NCBI GenBank assembly: GCA_937919125.1
Contig: CALFOB010000094.1
Location: 1 to 5,718, forward strand
DNA length: 5,718 bases
Direction: 5' to 3'
DNA from: an uncultured Micrococcales bacterium
GTDB lineage: Bacteria > Actinomycetota > Actinomycetes > Actinomycetales > Microbacteriaceae
Shown: positions 1 to 5,343 of the stretch, in pieces
How the letters are laid out: each line of letters opens with the position of its first letter
How positions within the stretch are numbered: position 1 is the first letter of the stretch
The notes under the pieces: generated by a model
What the model was told of the DNA's origin: nothing
The model's input: the letters and a program-made list of their open reading frames with translations, nothing else
Databases searched by the model: none
Made by a program: the position numbers and the translations under genes

Positions 1-2
1 AA

Positions 3-68
3 TTATCACCTAAGAACCTTCGGATGTCAGTAGCTTTAACGTCAATAGGCGCAGTCGTTCCAAAATAG
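3..68 (+). CDS. Possible C-terminal tail of an upstream gene (partial)
   Basis: The frame is open from the window edge to a TAG at 66-68 and would encode a tail ending in ...SIGAVVPK. The other two forward frames close at 11-13 and 31-33, so this is the only forward frame that could carry a gene from the left into the glycosyltransferase 10 bases downstream. That tight spacing would fit an operon. The product cannot be recognised from about 21 residues, and the frame may be open by chance. Confidence 0.35.
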   Translation, partial: LSPKNLRMSVALTSIGAVVPK

Positions 69-78
69 TAGGGATTGT

Positions 79-759
79 ATGGTCAAGGTAATTTCTGGTT
101 GCACCAAGGTTCGATTTGAATCTCAAATCAACCATCGTCAATACTGTGACCGCTGGGGATACGAATACATCTGGGATGAGAAGCCTAGAGAAATCAAATC
201 TCCCTATGACCACAAACTCTTCGCTCTGCTAGATCTACCTATTGACAACAGCTGGTGGTTCTGGGTTGATGATGATGCTTTCTTCACCCAGATTGACACA
301 CCTCTAGATAGCTTCGTCAAAGACTTCGACAAGAAAACAGAAATGGTCTTCGCCAAGAGCCCAATCAATCCTAAAGGTGGCTGGACTTATCTTTCATCAG
401 GAAACTTCTTCTTCAAGTCATCCAAGAGAGTTCATAAGTTCCTAAGAAGTGTTGTTGCCAGCGACTTAGTGGAAATCAAAAAATGGTGGGATGAAGAGAA
501 GTTAGGCATGTTCACCAAAGGTGATCAAGACAAGATTGTTTATCAGTTGTTTATGCAACCGAGGATGAACAAACGAACCAAAGTAGTGCCTTATGACACC
601 TTCAACTTCAGACCATATCACTTTGAAAAGTCTTACGATGAGCACTTCCTTGCTCACTTCGCTGTTCCTGGCGTAGCCAAAGTTGACTCAATCGAAGAAT
701 TCCGTGCACGATTTAATTTCCCTGATTCTTCGCTCACCATGCCTTACGAGAGAAGTTAG
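79..759 (+). CDS. GT-A-fold glycosyltransferase, GT34 (GMA12/MNN10)-like
   Basis: The 226-residue product is a predicted cytosolic nucleotide-sugar-dependent glycosyltransferase. The N-terminal part (about residues 16-32) has the pattern R..YC..WGYEY, like the R..YA..hGY.y segment of GT34 enzymes. A WVDDDAFF block at 62-69 supplies the metal-binding DxD (D64, D66). SSGNFFFK at 106-113 resembles the N-x-G-x-F strand of the family, a DQD follows at 149-151, and LAHFAVPG at 191-198 carries the histidine (H193) that commonly completes metal binding. There is no signal peptide or membrane segment. The ATG at 79 is the first start after in-frame stops (the last at 46-48) and has a weak AGGGA four bases upstream. 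The stop overlaps the next gene's GTG, so the two are probably co-translated. Sugar donor and acceptor are unknown. Its likely role is in cell-surface glycan or glycolipid synthesis, inferred from the acyltransferase partner. Confidence 0.8.
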   Translation: MVKVISGCTKVRFESQINHRQYCDRWGYEYIWDEKPREIKSPYDHKLFALLDLPIDNSWWFWVDDDAFFTQIDTPLDSFVKDFDKKTEMVFAKSPINPKGGWTYLSSGNFFFKSSKRVHKFLRSVVASDLVEIKKWWDEEKLGMFTKGDQDKIVYQLFMQPRMNKRTKVVPYDTFNFRPYHFEKSYDEHFLAHFAVPGVAKVDSIEEFRARFNFPDSSLTMPYERS

Positions 760-1808
760 TGAACAGCTCTAAGCAAGTTAATCGTCTAGCTGGGCTAGAT
801 GTGCTTCGTGTTCTCGCCGTTGTCGGTGTTGTACTTGCACACTTCTTTTGGTCCAAGGCTTGGGTTACCGAGAACCTAGATGCTCATCCAACTGTTGTTT
901 TTGGTGATCTAACCCAGGTAGCAGCATATGGCTTTCTTGGTGTTCACCTGTTTTTCATAATTAGCGGAACAGTAATTTCAAGATCAGCTCTTGGAAGATC
1001 TGCGAGCGAGTTTGTTATCGCTCGGTTCCTACGCTTGATGCCAGCTCTTCTCATCGCTGTGCTCATTTCAGCTGCACTGTTGGTTGCAACCGGGGATCTA
1101 GGCATTGGCAAAGCTATTCGCTCCATTCCAACTAACTTGATGTTGATGCCATCACTTCTAGAAACTGGTTGGCTTAATCCAGTTTTTTGGACACTAGTTG
1201 TTGAAGCAAGTTTTTACGCAATAGTCGCTCTGGTTGTTTTGGTATGGGGAGCAAGCCGAGTAGTCCTTTGGAGATTTGCTTGGATTTGGTTAGGTGTAAG
1301 CGCAGTTCTCTCCAGAGTTGATGACGAGACCCTGCAAACTATTGTTTTATCTAACTGGGCACCTTTCTTCATCATCGGAATACTCATTGCAACAGCTGAA
1401 TCAAGAAGAGATAAGTTCTTAGCTTCTCTGGGAATGTTTGCTGCAGGTCTGCTGGCAGTTGAGTCAACGCTTGCAACCATGAATCCAGAGGGTAGATCCA
1501 TAAACGTAATTTTCGTGGCTGTGTTTGCAATGGCGTTTGTTGTAGCACTAGTAGTTTGGGTGCAACCTCTTTCAAACCTAAAGAGCAAGAACCTAGCCTT
1601 TATAGGAACCATGACCTATTCGCTCTACCTCTTCCACGTGATCCCTGGACGCATGATTGCCGAGAATTTGCTTACTCAAGGCTGGAGCATCTTGGAGGCC
1701 TATTCATTGTCTTTCGCAGCAACCATTGCCCTTTCCTACCTGGTGACTAAGTTCCTAGAGCCAGTGATTCGTGGTTGGTTCAAGACAGCCTTGAACAAGC
1801 CCTCCTAG
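759..1808 (+). CDS. Acyltransferase family 3 membrane protein (OafA-type O-acyltransferase domain)
   Basis: The 349-residue product is an integral membrane protein of about ten hydrophobic segments, the usual size of a stand-alone acyltransferase-3 domain without a C-terminal SGNH domain. Family landmarks appear in order: LDVLRVLAVVGVVLAHF with R17 and H28 (the conserved R-x10-H pair), GVHLFFIISG at 61-70, RFLRLMP at 89-95, FWTLVVEASFY at 143-153, and TYSLYLFH at 286-293. Family members move acyl groups (often acetyl) across the membrane onto sugars of O-antigen, exopolysaccharide, peptidoglycan or glycolipids. The start is a GTG sharing one base with the preceding stop (TAGTG), with GAGAG just upstream. 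The acceptor is probably the glycan made with the glycosyltransferase, but this rests on adjacency only. Confidence 0.9.
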   Translation: MNSSKQVNRLAGLDVLRVLAVVGVVLAHFFWSKAWVTENLDAHPTVVFGDLTQVAAYGFLGVHLFFIISGTVISRSALGRSASEFVIARFLRLMPALLIAVLISAALLVATGDLGIGKAIRSIPTNLMLMPSLLETGWLNPVFWTLVVEASFYAIVALVVLVWGASRVVLWRFAWIWLGVSAVLSRVDDETLQTIVLSNWAPFFIIGILIATAESRRDKFLASLGMFAAGLLAVESTLATMNPEGRSINVIFVAVFAMAFVVALVVWVQPLSNLKSKNLAFIGTMTYSLYLFHVIPGRMIAENLLTQGWSILEAYSLSFAATIALSYLVTKFLEPVIRGWFKTALNKPS

Positions 1809-1835
1809 CCGCCCACCCAAAGCCCTCTCATGGGG

Positions 1836-1841
1836 TAAACT
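1836..1841 (+). promoter_or_regulatory. Predicted -10 element (TAAACT) of the tRNA-Arg gene
   Basis: TAAACT fits the actinobacterial TANNNT -10 pattern and would start transcription near 1848, about 22 bases before the mature tRNA. No convincing TTGACA-like -35 is visible at 16-18 bases upstream, so the call rests on the hexamer and its position between two genes. Confidence 0.45.
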
Positions 1842-1845
1842 AGGG

Positions 1846-1869
1846 AAGCCTTAGTTCCTTATAAGGCTT
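1846..1869 (+). other. Perfect 8-bp inverted repeat abutting the 5' end of the tRNA
   Basis: AAGCCTTA (1846-1853) and TAAGGCTT (1862-1869) are exact reverse complements around an 8-base loop. The 3' arm ends on the base before the mature tRNA start. No T-run follows, so as a terminator for the acyltransferase gene it is imperfect. It could be a 5'-leader hairpin that positions RNase P, or a palindromic operator just downstream of the predicted -10. Confidence 0.5.
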
Positions 1870-1942
1870 GCCTTCGTAGCTCAGTGGATAGAGCAAGAGC
1901 CTTCTAATCTCTTGGTCGCAGGTTCGATTCCTGCCGAGGGCG
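1870..1942 (+). tRNA. tRNA-Arg (anticodon UCU, reads AGA)
   Basis: A full 73-base cloverleaf can be drawn. The acceptor stem is GCCTTCG with CGAGGGC (one G-U pair), the D stem is GCTC with GAGC, and the anticodon loop CTTCTAA (1901-1907) has TCT at 1903-1905. A five-base variable loop is followed by a T arm of GCAGG, TTCGATT, CCTGC and a discriminator G. The CCA tail is not encoded. The anticodon stem (1896-1900 with 1908-1912) has four pairs, and position 31/39 is a C-U mismatch next to the loop. No T-rich terminator follows, so the primary transcript may run on into the next gene. Confidence 0.95.
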
Positions 1943-1988
1943 CTTCAATAACTGCTTCAAAACCAGATCTTTGGATCATTATTTTCGA

Positions 1989-1994
1989 GGAGGG
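1989..1994 (+). promoter_or_regulatory. Strong Shine-Dalgarno (GGAGGG) that fixes a TTG start
   Basis: GGAGGG lies four bases before TTG at 1999-2001. The same frame also offers a TTG inside the tRNA gene (1912), but translation from there would read through tRNA sequence. The ribosome-binding site therefore places the real start at 1999. Confidence 0.8.
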
Positions 1995-1998
1995 TCCC

Positions 1999-2442
1999 TT
2001 GTTAGGCAGACTTTTCCCAATCAACCCAAAGGCATACCAAGGCCACTTTTTGGTTCGAGTGCTTACTTTCCTTTTCCTGATGATCGTCGTAGCTAGAAGT
2101 GCAGTTCACCTGTTTGCTCCAGATGGTGGTGCTAACAGCATTGCTGGGATTGATGTTAGTGGACCTGATGGAAATAATGTGATCGCACTGTTTCATCAAT
2201 GGGGTGCTATCCAGTTAGTTTTAGTGGCTCTGTTGCTGGTGATCTTCCTTGTATATAAAGGGCTAACACCTCTGGTAATTCTTTTCTTGAGCCTTGATGC
2301 TCCGATTAGAGCGTTGGCTGGTCAGATGGGCAAGATTGAAAGCTCACACACACCACCAGGCGAGGCTCTGAATTGGCCAGCTTTCTTCTTTCTAGTTGTA
2401 CTGTTCTTAATTTCTCTTAAGGAAAAGAAGGCTAAAAGCTAA
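1999..2442 (+). CDS. Small multi-pass membrane protein of unknown function
   Basis: The 147-residue product has about four hydrophobic segments (roughly 18-39, 61-86, 88-105 and 127-141), a short cytoplasmic-looking N-terminus and a lysine-rich tail (KEKKAKS). I do not recognise a named family. Polar residues buried in or beside the membrane stand out: R33 and H37 at the end of segment 1, a PDGGANSIAGID loop at 41-52, HQWG at 66-69, D100/R104, and HTPPG at 117-121. Such a set suggests a conserved small-molecule or quinone-type pocket of the kind seen in DoxX-like four-helix membrane proteins, but this is only an analogy. The start is TTG with a strong Shine-Dalgarno. The gene lies directly after the tRNA and 65 bases before azlC. 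Confidence 0.75.
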   Translation: MLGRLFPINPKAYQGHFLVRVLTFLFLMIVVARSAVHLFAPDGGANSIAGIDVSGPDGNNVIALFHQWGAIQLVLVALLLVIFLVYKGLTPLVILFLSLDAPIRALAGQMGKIESSHTPPGEALNWPAFFFLVVLFLISLKEKKAKS

Positions 2443-2449
2443 TTCAAAG

Positions 2450-2460
2450 ACCAATTTGGT
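2450..2460 (+). promoter_or_regulatory. Short palindrome upstream of azlC, possible operator
   Basis: ACCAA-T-TTGGT is a perfect inverted repeat with a single central base, about 48 bases before the azlC start. The gap 2443-2507 holds no other clear promoter or terminator. The palindrome could be a regulator site, or chance at this length. Confidence 0.2.
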
Positions 2461-2507
2461 TCTGTTTCCACCACTGAGTTCTTCATACTTCTGGGAGAAT
2501 TTCAGGT

Positions 2508-3176
2508 ATGACCTATTCAGCTGGGAAAGTTTCCAACGTCGCGTTGAGCGTTGGAATCGCTACCGGTATTTACGGAATATCTTTCGGTGCTCTTTCGGTA
2601 ACTGCAGGCTTTGACATCTGGCAAACAATTGCACTTAGCGTTCTTATGTTTAGCGGAGGGTCACAATTTGCCTTTGTTGCTGTTGGTTTTGCCGATCTCA
2701 CTACTGCAGTTACATCTGCATGGTTAGTTGGAGTTAGAAATGGGTTCTACGCTCTAAGCCTTGCTCCAATATTGGAAACCAAGGGTATTCGTAAGATTTT
2801 TGCTTCTCAACTAACCATTGACGAGAGCGCTGCCGTTTCAACTTCACGACAAACGATAGAAGAACAACGCAAAGGATTTTGGCTTACTGGTATCTCAGTT
2901 TTCGTTTTCTGGAATCTGGCAACAGTCGTTGGAGCATTGTTGGGACAACAAATTGGTGATCCTGAAACTTTCGGGCTCGATGCTGCAGCAGCAGCTGCGC
3001 TATTTGCTTTGGTCTGGCCACGTATCCAGAAATCTGCTGGAGCGATCATTGCTTCAACCGCCATAATCGCAAGCGTTCTGTTCTCTCTAGTCCTGCCGTC
3101 AGGACCTCCGGTCTTGATTGGAGCACTCTGTGCAGTGGCAGTTGGGTTCATGCTGAATAGAGGTAAGCATGAGTAG
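2508..3176 (+). CDS. azlC: AzlC family branched-chain amino acid exporter, large subunit
   Basis: The 222-residue inner-membrane protein has the AzlC pattern and size. GISFGAL is at 23-29, FSGGSQF at 48-54, RNGFYAL at 77-83, DES at 105-107, and a small-residue-rich helix ending in LFALVWP lies around 160-171. Family members work with a small AzlD partner and export branched-chain amino acids or analogues, as BrnF-BrnE of Corynebacterium glutamicum exports isoleucine, leucine, valine and methionine. The ATG has GGGAG ten bases upstream, slightly long spacing. The gene end overlaps azlD by eight bases. Substrate here is inferred from the family only. Confidence 0.92.
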   Translation: MTYSAGKVSNVALSVGIATGIYGISFGALSVTAGFDIWQTIALSVLMFSGGSQFAFVAVGFADLTTAVTSAWLVGVRNGFYALSLAPILETKGIRKIFASQLTIDESAAVSTSRQTIEEQRKGFWLTGISVFVFWNLATVVGALLGQQIGDPETFGLDAAAAAALFALVWPRIQKSAGAIIASTAIIASVLFSLVLPSGPPVLIGALCAVAVGFMLNRGKHE

Positions 3177-3492
3177 CTGGGCAGCAATTATCGCTGCATC
3201 GGCAGCTGTGTTTTCCTGGAAGTATCTTGGGTATCTCGTGCCACGTAGATTCTTGGAGTCAAAGTTCCTGCAAAAGCTAGCAGGCTTTCTCACTATCGCT
3301 TTATTGTCTGGGTTGGTCGGAGTTCAGACTTTTATCGCGACTAATTCCTCAACGAAGGCCCATGAATTAGTTTTTGATGCTCGGCTGGTGGCTCTACTAG
3401 TGGCTGTGGTGCTTTTGAAACTTAGAGCACCCTTTCTTGTTATCGTGATCGCGGCCGCATCCACGGCGTCACTTCTACGCTTAGCTTTCTAA
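3169..3492 (+). CDS. azlD: AzlD family branched-chain amino acid exporter, small subunit
   Basis: The 107-residue protein has the length and hydrophobicity of AzlD. There is an N-terminal helix to about residue 17, a YLGYLVPRRFLE turn at 19-30, a second helix at about 40-57, then DARLVALLVAVVLLKLRAP (70-88) running into the last helix and an LLRL end. It is the obligate partner of AzlC in characterised systems. The ATG lies inside the end of azlC, eight bases overlapped, with AGAGG five bases upstream, so translation is probably coupled and the subunits made together. No clear intrinsic terminator follows. Confidence 0.9.
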   Translation: MSSWAAIIAASAAVFSWKYLGYLVPRRFLESKFLQKLAGFLTIALLSGLVGVQTFIATNSSTKAHELVFDARLVALLVAVVLLKLRAPFLVIVIAAASTASLLRLAF

Positions 3493-3538
3493 AGCCAATG
3501 CGCAAGTGGCCTCTGGGTGGAGCTCAACGTTGTTCCCG

Positions 3539-3544
3539 TAAAAT
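3539..3544 (+). promoter_or_regulatory. -10 element (TAAAAT) for a leaderless tetR transcript
   Basis: TAAAAT matches TATAAT at five of six positions and ends six bases before the ATG at 3551, so transcription should begin on or next to the A of the start codon. There is no Shine-Dalgarno before this ATG, and an in-frame TAA at 3539-3541 excludes any upstream start. Leaderless mRNAs with TANNNT at this distance are well known in actinobacteria. No good -35 is visible. A palindrome CAACGTTG (3525-3532) sits where -35/-10 spacer DNA would be. Confidence 0.65.
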
Positions 3545-3550
3545 AAGTCC

Positions 3551-4213
3551 ATGGCGAACATAGAGCAGCTTCCGGGCATACCTATTGATGGGCGCAAAAG
3601 CGCATCAATAGCCCGCAATCGACTTGCGCTACTTAGAGCCACACAGGAAGCCATAGCCGAGCATGGGTCGGATGTGACCACAGATCAGATTGCCGAAACT
3701 GCGGGCATTACTGTCAGCACGATTTATCAGCACTTTGAAAACAAAGATGAGCTAATCATGGCGGCAAATGTCCTAGCCTTCAGAGACTGGGAGCAGTGGG
3801 CTGAATCTATTGCTGGGCAATCTGACGACAAGCTGAAGCGGCTAGTTATGCCTCTGCGACTGATGATTCGAATGAATACCACGCACCCGTTGACCGCAAA
3901 GGTTGGAGTTTCTAATCTTGCTTCTTTGTATGAGCAAATACCCCTGTTTATGACGGGTTTTTCGAGAAACCTTGAAAGCCTGAACGAACTCAGGCTTTTT
4001 GACCCATCGGAGATTGAACTTCGAGCCTCTAATGTGACAAATTGTGCGGTGGCAGCTTTTGTTCGGCACGTCAAGGATCCTAGTTTTTCGGAAAGGGACG
4101 CGGACGAAGCAGTGCGAATATCCTTGAAAATGCTCAATATCGACGATGTTCGGGCTCAAGAGCTCTTTAATGAAGAGTTACCTGAGCTTTCCCTGGTCAA
4201 TCCAGACCGGTAA
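3551..4213 (+). CDS. TetR family transcriptional regulator
   Basis: The 220-residue protein has an N-terminal TetR DNA-binding domain. A helix runs over about 22-38 (RNRLALLRATQEAIAEHG), followed by the helix-turn-helix at about 43-62 (TTDQIAETAGITVSTIYQHF) and the family signature Y59-x-HF-x-NK-x-EL. The C-terminal ligand and dimerisation part (about 75-220) is variable and gives no hint of ligand. The start is forced: an in-frame TAA lies 10 bases upstream and no other start falls between. It is transcribed from its own predicted leaderless promoter. It could control itself, azlCD upstream or genes elsewhere; the pst genes downstream have a separate PHO-like promoter. A terminator-like hairpin lies within the coding frame. 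Confidence 0.9.
   Translation: MANIEQLPGIPIDGRKSASIARNRLALLRATQEAIAEHGSDVTTDQIAETAGITVSTIYQHFENKDELIMAANVLAFRDWEQWAESIAGQSDDKLKRLVMPLRLMIRMNTTHPLTAKVGVSNLASLYEQIPLFMTGFSRNLESLNELRLFDPSEIELRASNVTNCAVAAFVRHVKDPSFSERDADEAVRISLKMLNIDDVRAQELFNEELPELSLVNPDR
3975..4000 (+). terminator. Intragenic terminator-like hairpin inside tetR
   Basis: AAAGCCTGA (3975-3983) and TCAGGCTTT (3990-3998) form a perfect 9-bp stem with a six-base loop (ACGAAC), followed at once by the end of a five-T run (3996-4000). This has the shape of a Rho-independent terminator but lies in codons for NLESLNELRLF. Active translation would normally keep it unfolded. It could shorten untranslated tetR transcripts, or be a chance product of codon choice. 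Confidence 0.5.
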
Positions 4214-4242
4214 ATGGGCCTTTTAGCCCGTTAGTTAGGGCT
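4213..4242 (+). terminator. Weak hairpin after tetR with an alternative pairing
   Basis: AATGGGC (4213-4219) can pair with GCCCGTT (4226-4232), a 7-bp stem with one G-U pair and a six-base loop. The AGCCC at 4225-4229 can instead pair with GGGCT at 4238-4242. The two stems exclude each other. No T-run follows either, so as a terminator for tetR it would be weak. Both lie before the predicted pstC transcription start. Confidence 0.35.
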
Positions 4243-4253
4243 TGTGGATAATA

Positions 4254-4297
4254 ATTCAACTTGCGTTAACCTTGGGAGCAGGTTCGCGTCATTGCTT
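4254..4297 (+). promoter_or_regulatory. Candidate PHO box: four tandem 11-base units upstream of pstC
   Basis: Read in steps of 11, the region gives ATTCAACTTGC, GTTAACCTTGG, GAGCAGGTTCG and CGTCATTGCTT. Against the Streptomyces PhoP unit G(G/T)TCAYYYR(G/C)G, the second unit matches at 9 of 11 positions, the first at 7, and the last two at 6 each. Units 1 and 2 share 7 of 11 bases with each other. The array ends five bases before the predicted -10 of pstC, where an activator of the PhoP/RegX3/PhoB type would stand in for a missing -35. Its position before a phosphate-transport gene supports phosphate-starvation control. Units 3 and 4 are weak. Confidence 0.45.
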
Positions 4298-4302
4298 CAG
4301 GC

Positions 4303-4308
4303 GATAAT
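4303..4308 (+). promoter_or_regulatory. -10 element (GATAAT) for a leaderless pstC transcript
   Basis: GATAAT matches TATAAT at five of six positions and ends six bases before the pstC ATG, exactly the same geometry as the tetR promoter. There is no usable Shine-Dalgarno (an AAGG lies one base from the ATG, too close), and no ATG, GTG or TTG occurs in frame between an upstream TAA (4267-4269) and 4315. No -35 consensus is seen, as expected for an activator-dependent promoter. A second GATAAT at 4247-4252 would give a leader of about 57 bases and is a less likely alternative. Confidence 0.6.
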
Positions 4309-4314
4309 CAAGGC

Positions 4315-5343
4315 ATGGCCACTAAAACCCAACAGTCTGTGTCAAAAGACGCCTTGGCGATGGCTGCAGATACCCAAAAACCCCGTCAGCTCAAGTATGT
4401 TTGGGACTTTCAAGATCGCATCTTTAGAGGGGTAATGCGTAGTGCCGGAAGCTCGGTACTTGTAATCATGGGTCTTGTTGGTTTGTTCTTAACCCTAAGA
4501 GCATCTGAAGCTTTAGGGTCAGTTGGTTTTAGTTTCTTCACCACTCAGGCCTGGGAACCAGATTCTGGAAACTTCGGTATTGCAGCCGTTATCGCAGGAA
4601 CCGTAATCATCGCGATTATCGCAATCTTTGTTGCTGTTCCTTTCTCGCTTGGAACTGCACTATATATAAGTGAGTACGCACCAAGAAGAATCAAGCGACT
4701 GTTGATCACAATGGTTGACCTTATGGCAGCCATTCCTTCGGTTGTGTTTGGTCTCTGGGGTTTCTTCTTTCTTCAGAATCAAGTGACTCCAGTTGCTAAA
4801 TGGCTTTCACAAAACTTTGGATGGATTCCATTCCTTTCCGTTCAAGGAAGCGATCCATCAGATCCTCTAACCAGCAACACAGTATTCACATCTTCAAGCT
4901 TGATTGCAGGAATTGTTGTTGGGCTAATGATCACCCCGATTGTTACTTCAGTTATGCGTGAAGTTTTTTCTCAAGCTCCAATTGGTGAAAGAGAAGCTGC
5001 TCTTGGCTTGGGTTCAACTCGATGGGGAATGGTTAGAAACGTTGTTCTCTCATTCGGTAAGGGTGGAATCATCGGTGCAACGATGCTTGGTCTGGGACGA
5101 GCACTTGGTGAAACCATCGCTGTCTACATGATCATCTCTCCGGTATTCGTGGTTCAGCCAAGAATTCTTGAAAATGGCGCCAACTCGGTATCCAGCCTCA
5201 TTGCTTTGAGATATGGTGAGGCAACTCAGATGGGTATGTCCGCTCTGATGGCTGCAGGTTTAGCTTTGTTCATTATGACTTTGATTGTGAACTTCGCAGC
5301 TTCGTCAATCGTTGCCCGTTCAAGATCAGGAGCAAGCAGCTAA
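4315..5343 (+). CDS. pstC: Phosphate ABC transporter permease PstC
   Basis: The 342-residue inner-membrane permease belongs to the PstSCAB high-affinity phosphate importer, where PstC and PstA form the channel, PstB is the ATPase and PstS the binding protein. A polar N-terminus of about 40 residues precedes the first membrane helix (about 45-62), followed by GFSFFTTQAWEPDSGNFGI at 71-89, a typical PstC periplasmic motif. LMAAIPSVVFGLWGFFFL is at 135-152. The ATPase-coupling EAA loop is at about 224-263 (GEREAALGLGSTRW, then GLGRALGETIAVYM). Six or more helices and length fit the family. The ATG at 4315 is the only possible start and appears leaderless. It overlaps pstA by one base (TAATG). 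Unusually, pstS is not immediately upstream. Confidence 0.95.
   Translation: MATKTQQSVSKDALAMAADTQKPRQLKYVWDFQDRIFRGVMRSAGSSVLVIMGLVGLFLTLRASEALGSVGFSFFTTQAWEPDSGNFGIAAVIAGTVIIAIIAIFVAVPFSLGTALYISEYAPRRIKRLLITMVDLMAAIPSVVFGLWGFFFLQNQVTPVAKWLSQNFGWIPFLSVQGSDPSDPLTSNTVFTSSSLIAGIVVGLMITPIVTSVMREVFSQAPIGEREAALGLGSTRWGMVRNVVLSFGKGGIIGATMLGLGRALGETIAVYMIISPVFVVQPRILENGANSVSSLIALRYGEATQMGMSALMAAGLALFIMTLIVNFAASSIVARSRSGASS

Noticed and set aside
1214..1612. 132-residue open frame on the minus strand within the acyltransferase gene
   Set aside because: It lies wholly inside a gene with clear family motifs, has low-complexity Thr/Ala/Arg-rich content and no motif of its own.
1912..1998. Longer reading of the small membrane protein starting at TTG 1912
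   Set aside because: It would begin inside the tRNA and translate its 3' half. A strong Shine-Dalgarno places the start at 1999.
2456..2489. Possible promoter of azlC (TTGGTT and CATACT)
   Set aside because: The spacer is 22 bases and CATACT lacks the first T of the -10 motif, so the pair is not convincing.
3090..3105. GTCCTG/CAGGAC hairpin near the end of azlC
   Set aside because: It has only six pairs with no T-run, inside coding sequence, and is easily explained by codon choice.
2807..3187. 126-residue minus-strand open frame opposite azlC
   Set aside because: It is a shadow of the azlC frame. Its alanine-rich run simply mirrors the alanine-rich helix of AzlC.
3727..4159. Two overlapping minus-strand open frames within tetR
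   Set aside because: Both are antisense to a well-supported TetR gene and neither shows recognisable domains or a promoter.
4244..4435. 63-residue frame starting at GTG before pstC
   Set aside because: It overlaps the promoter and the start of pstC in another frame, has no Shine-Dalgarno and no recognisable content.
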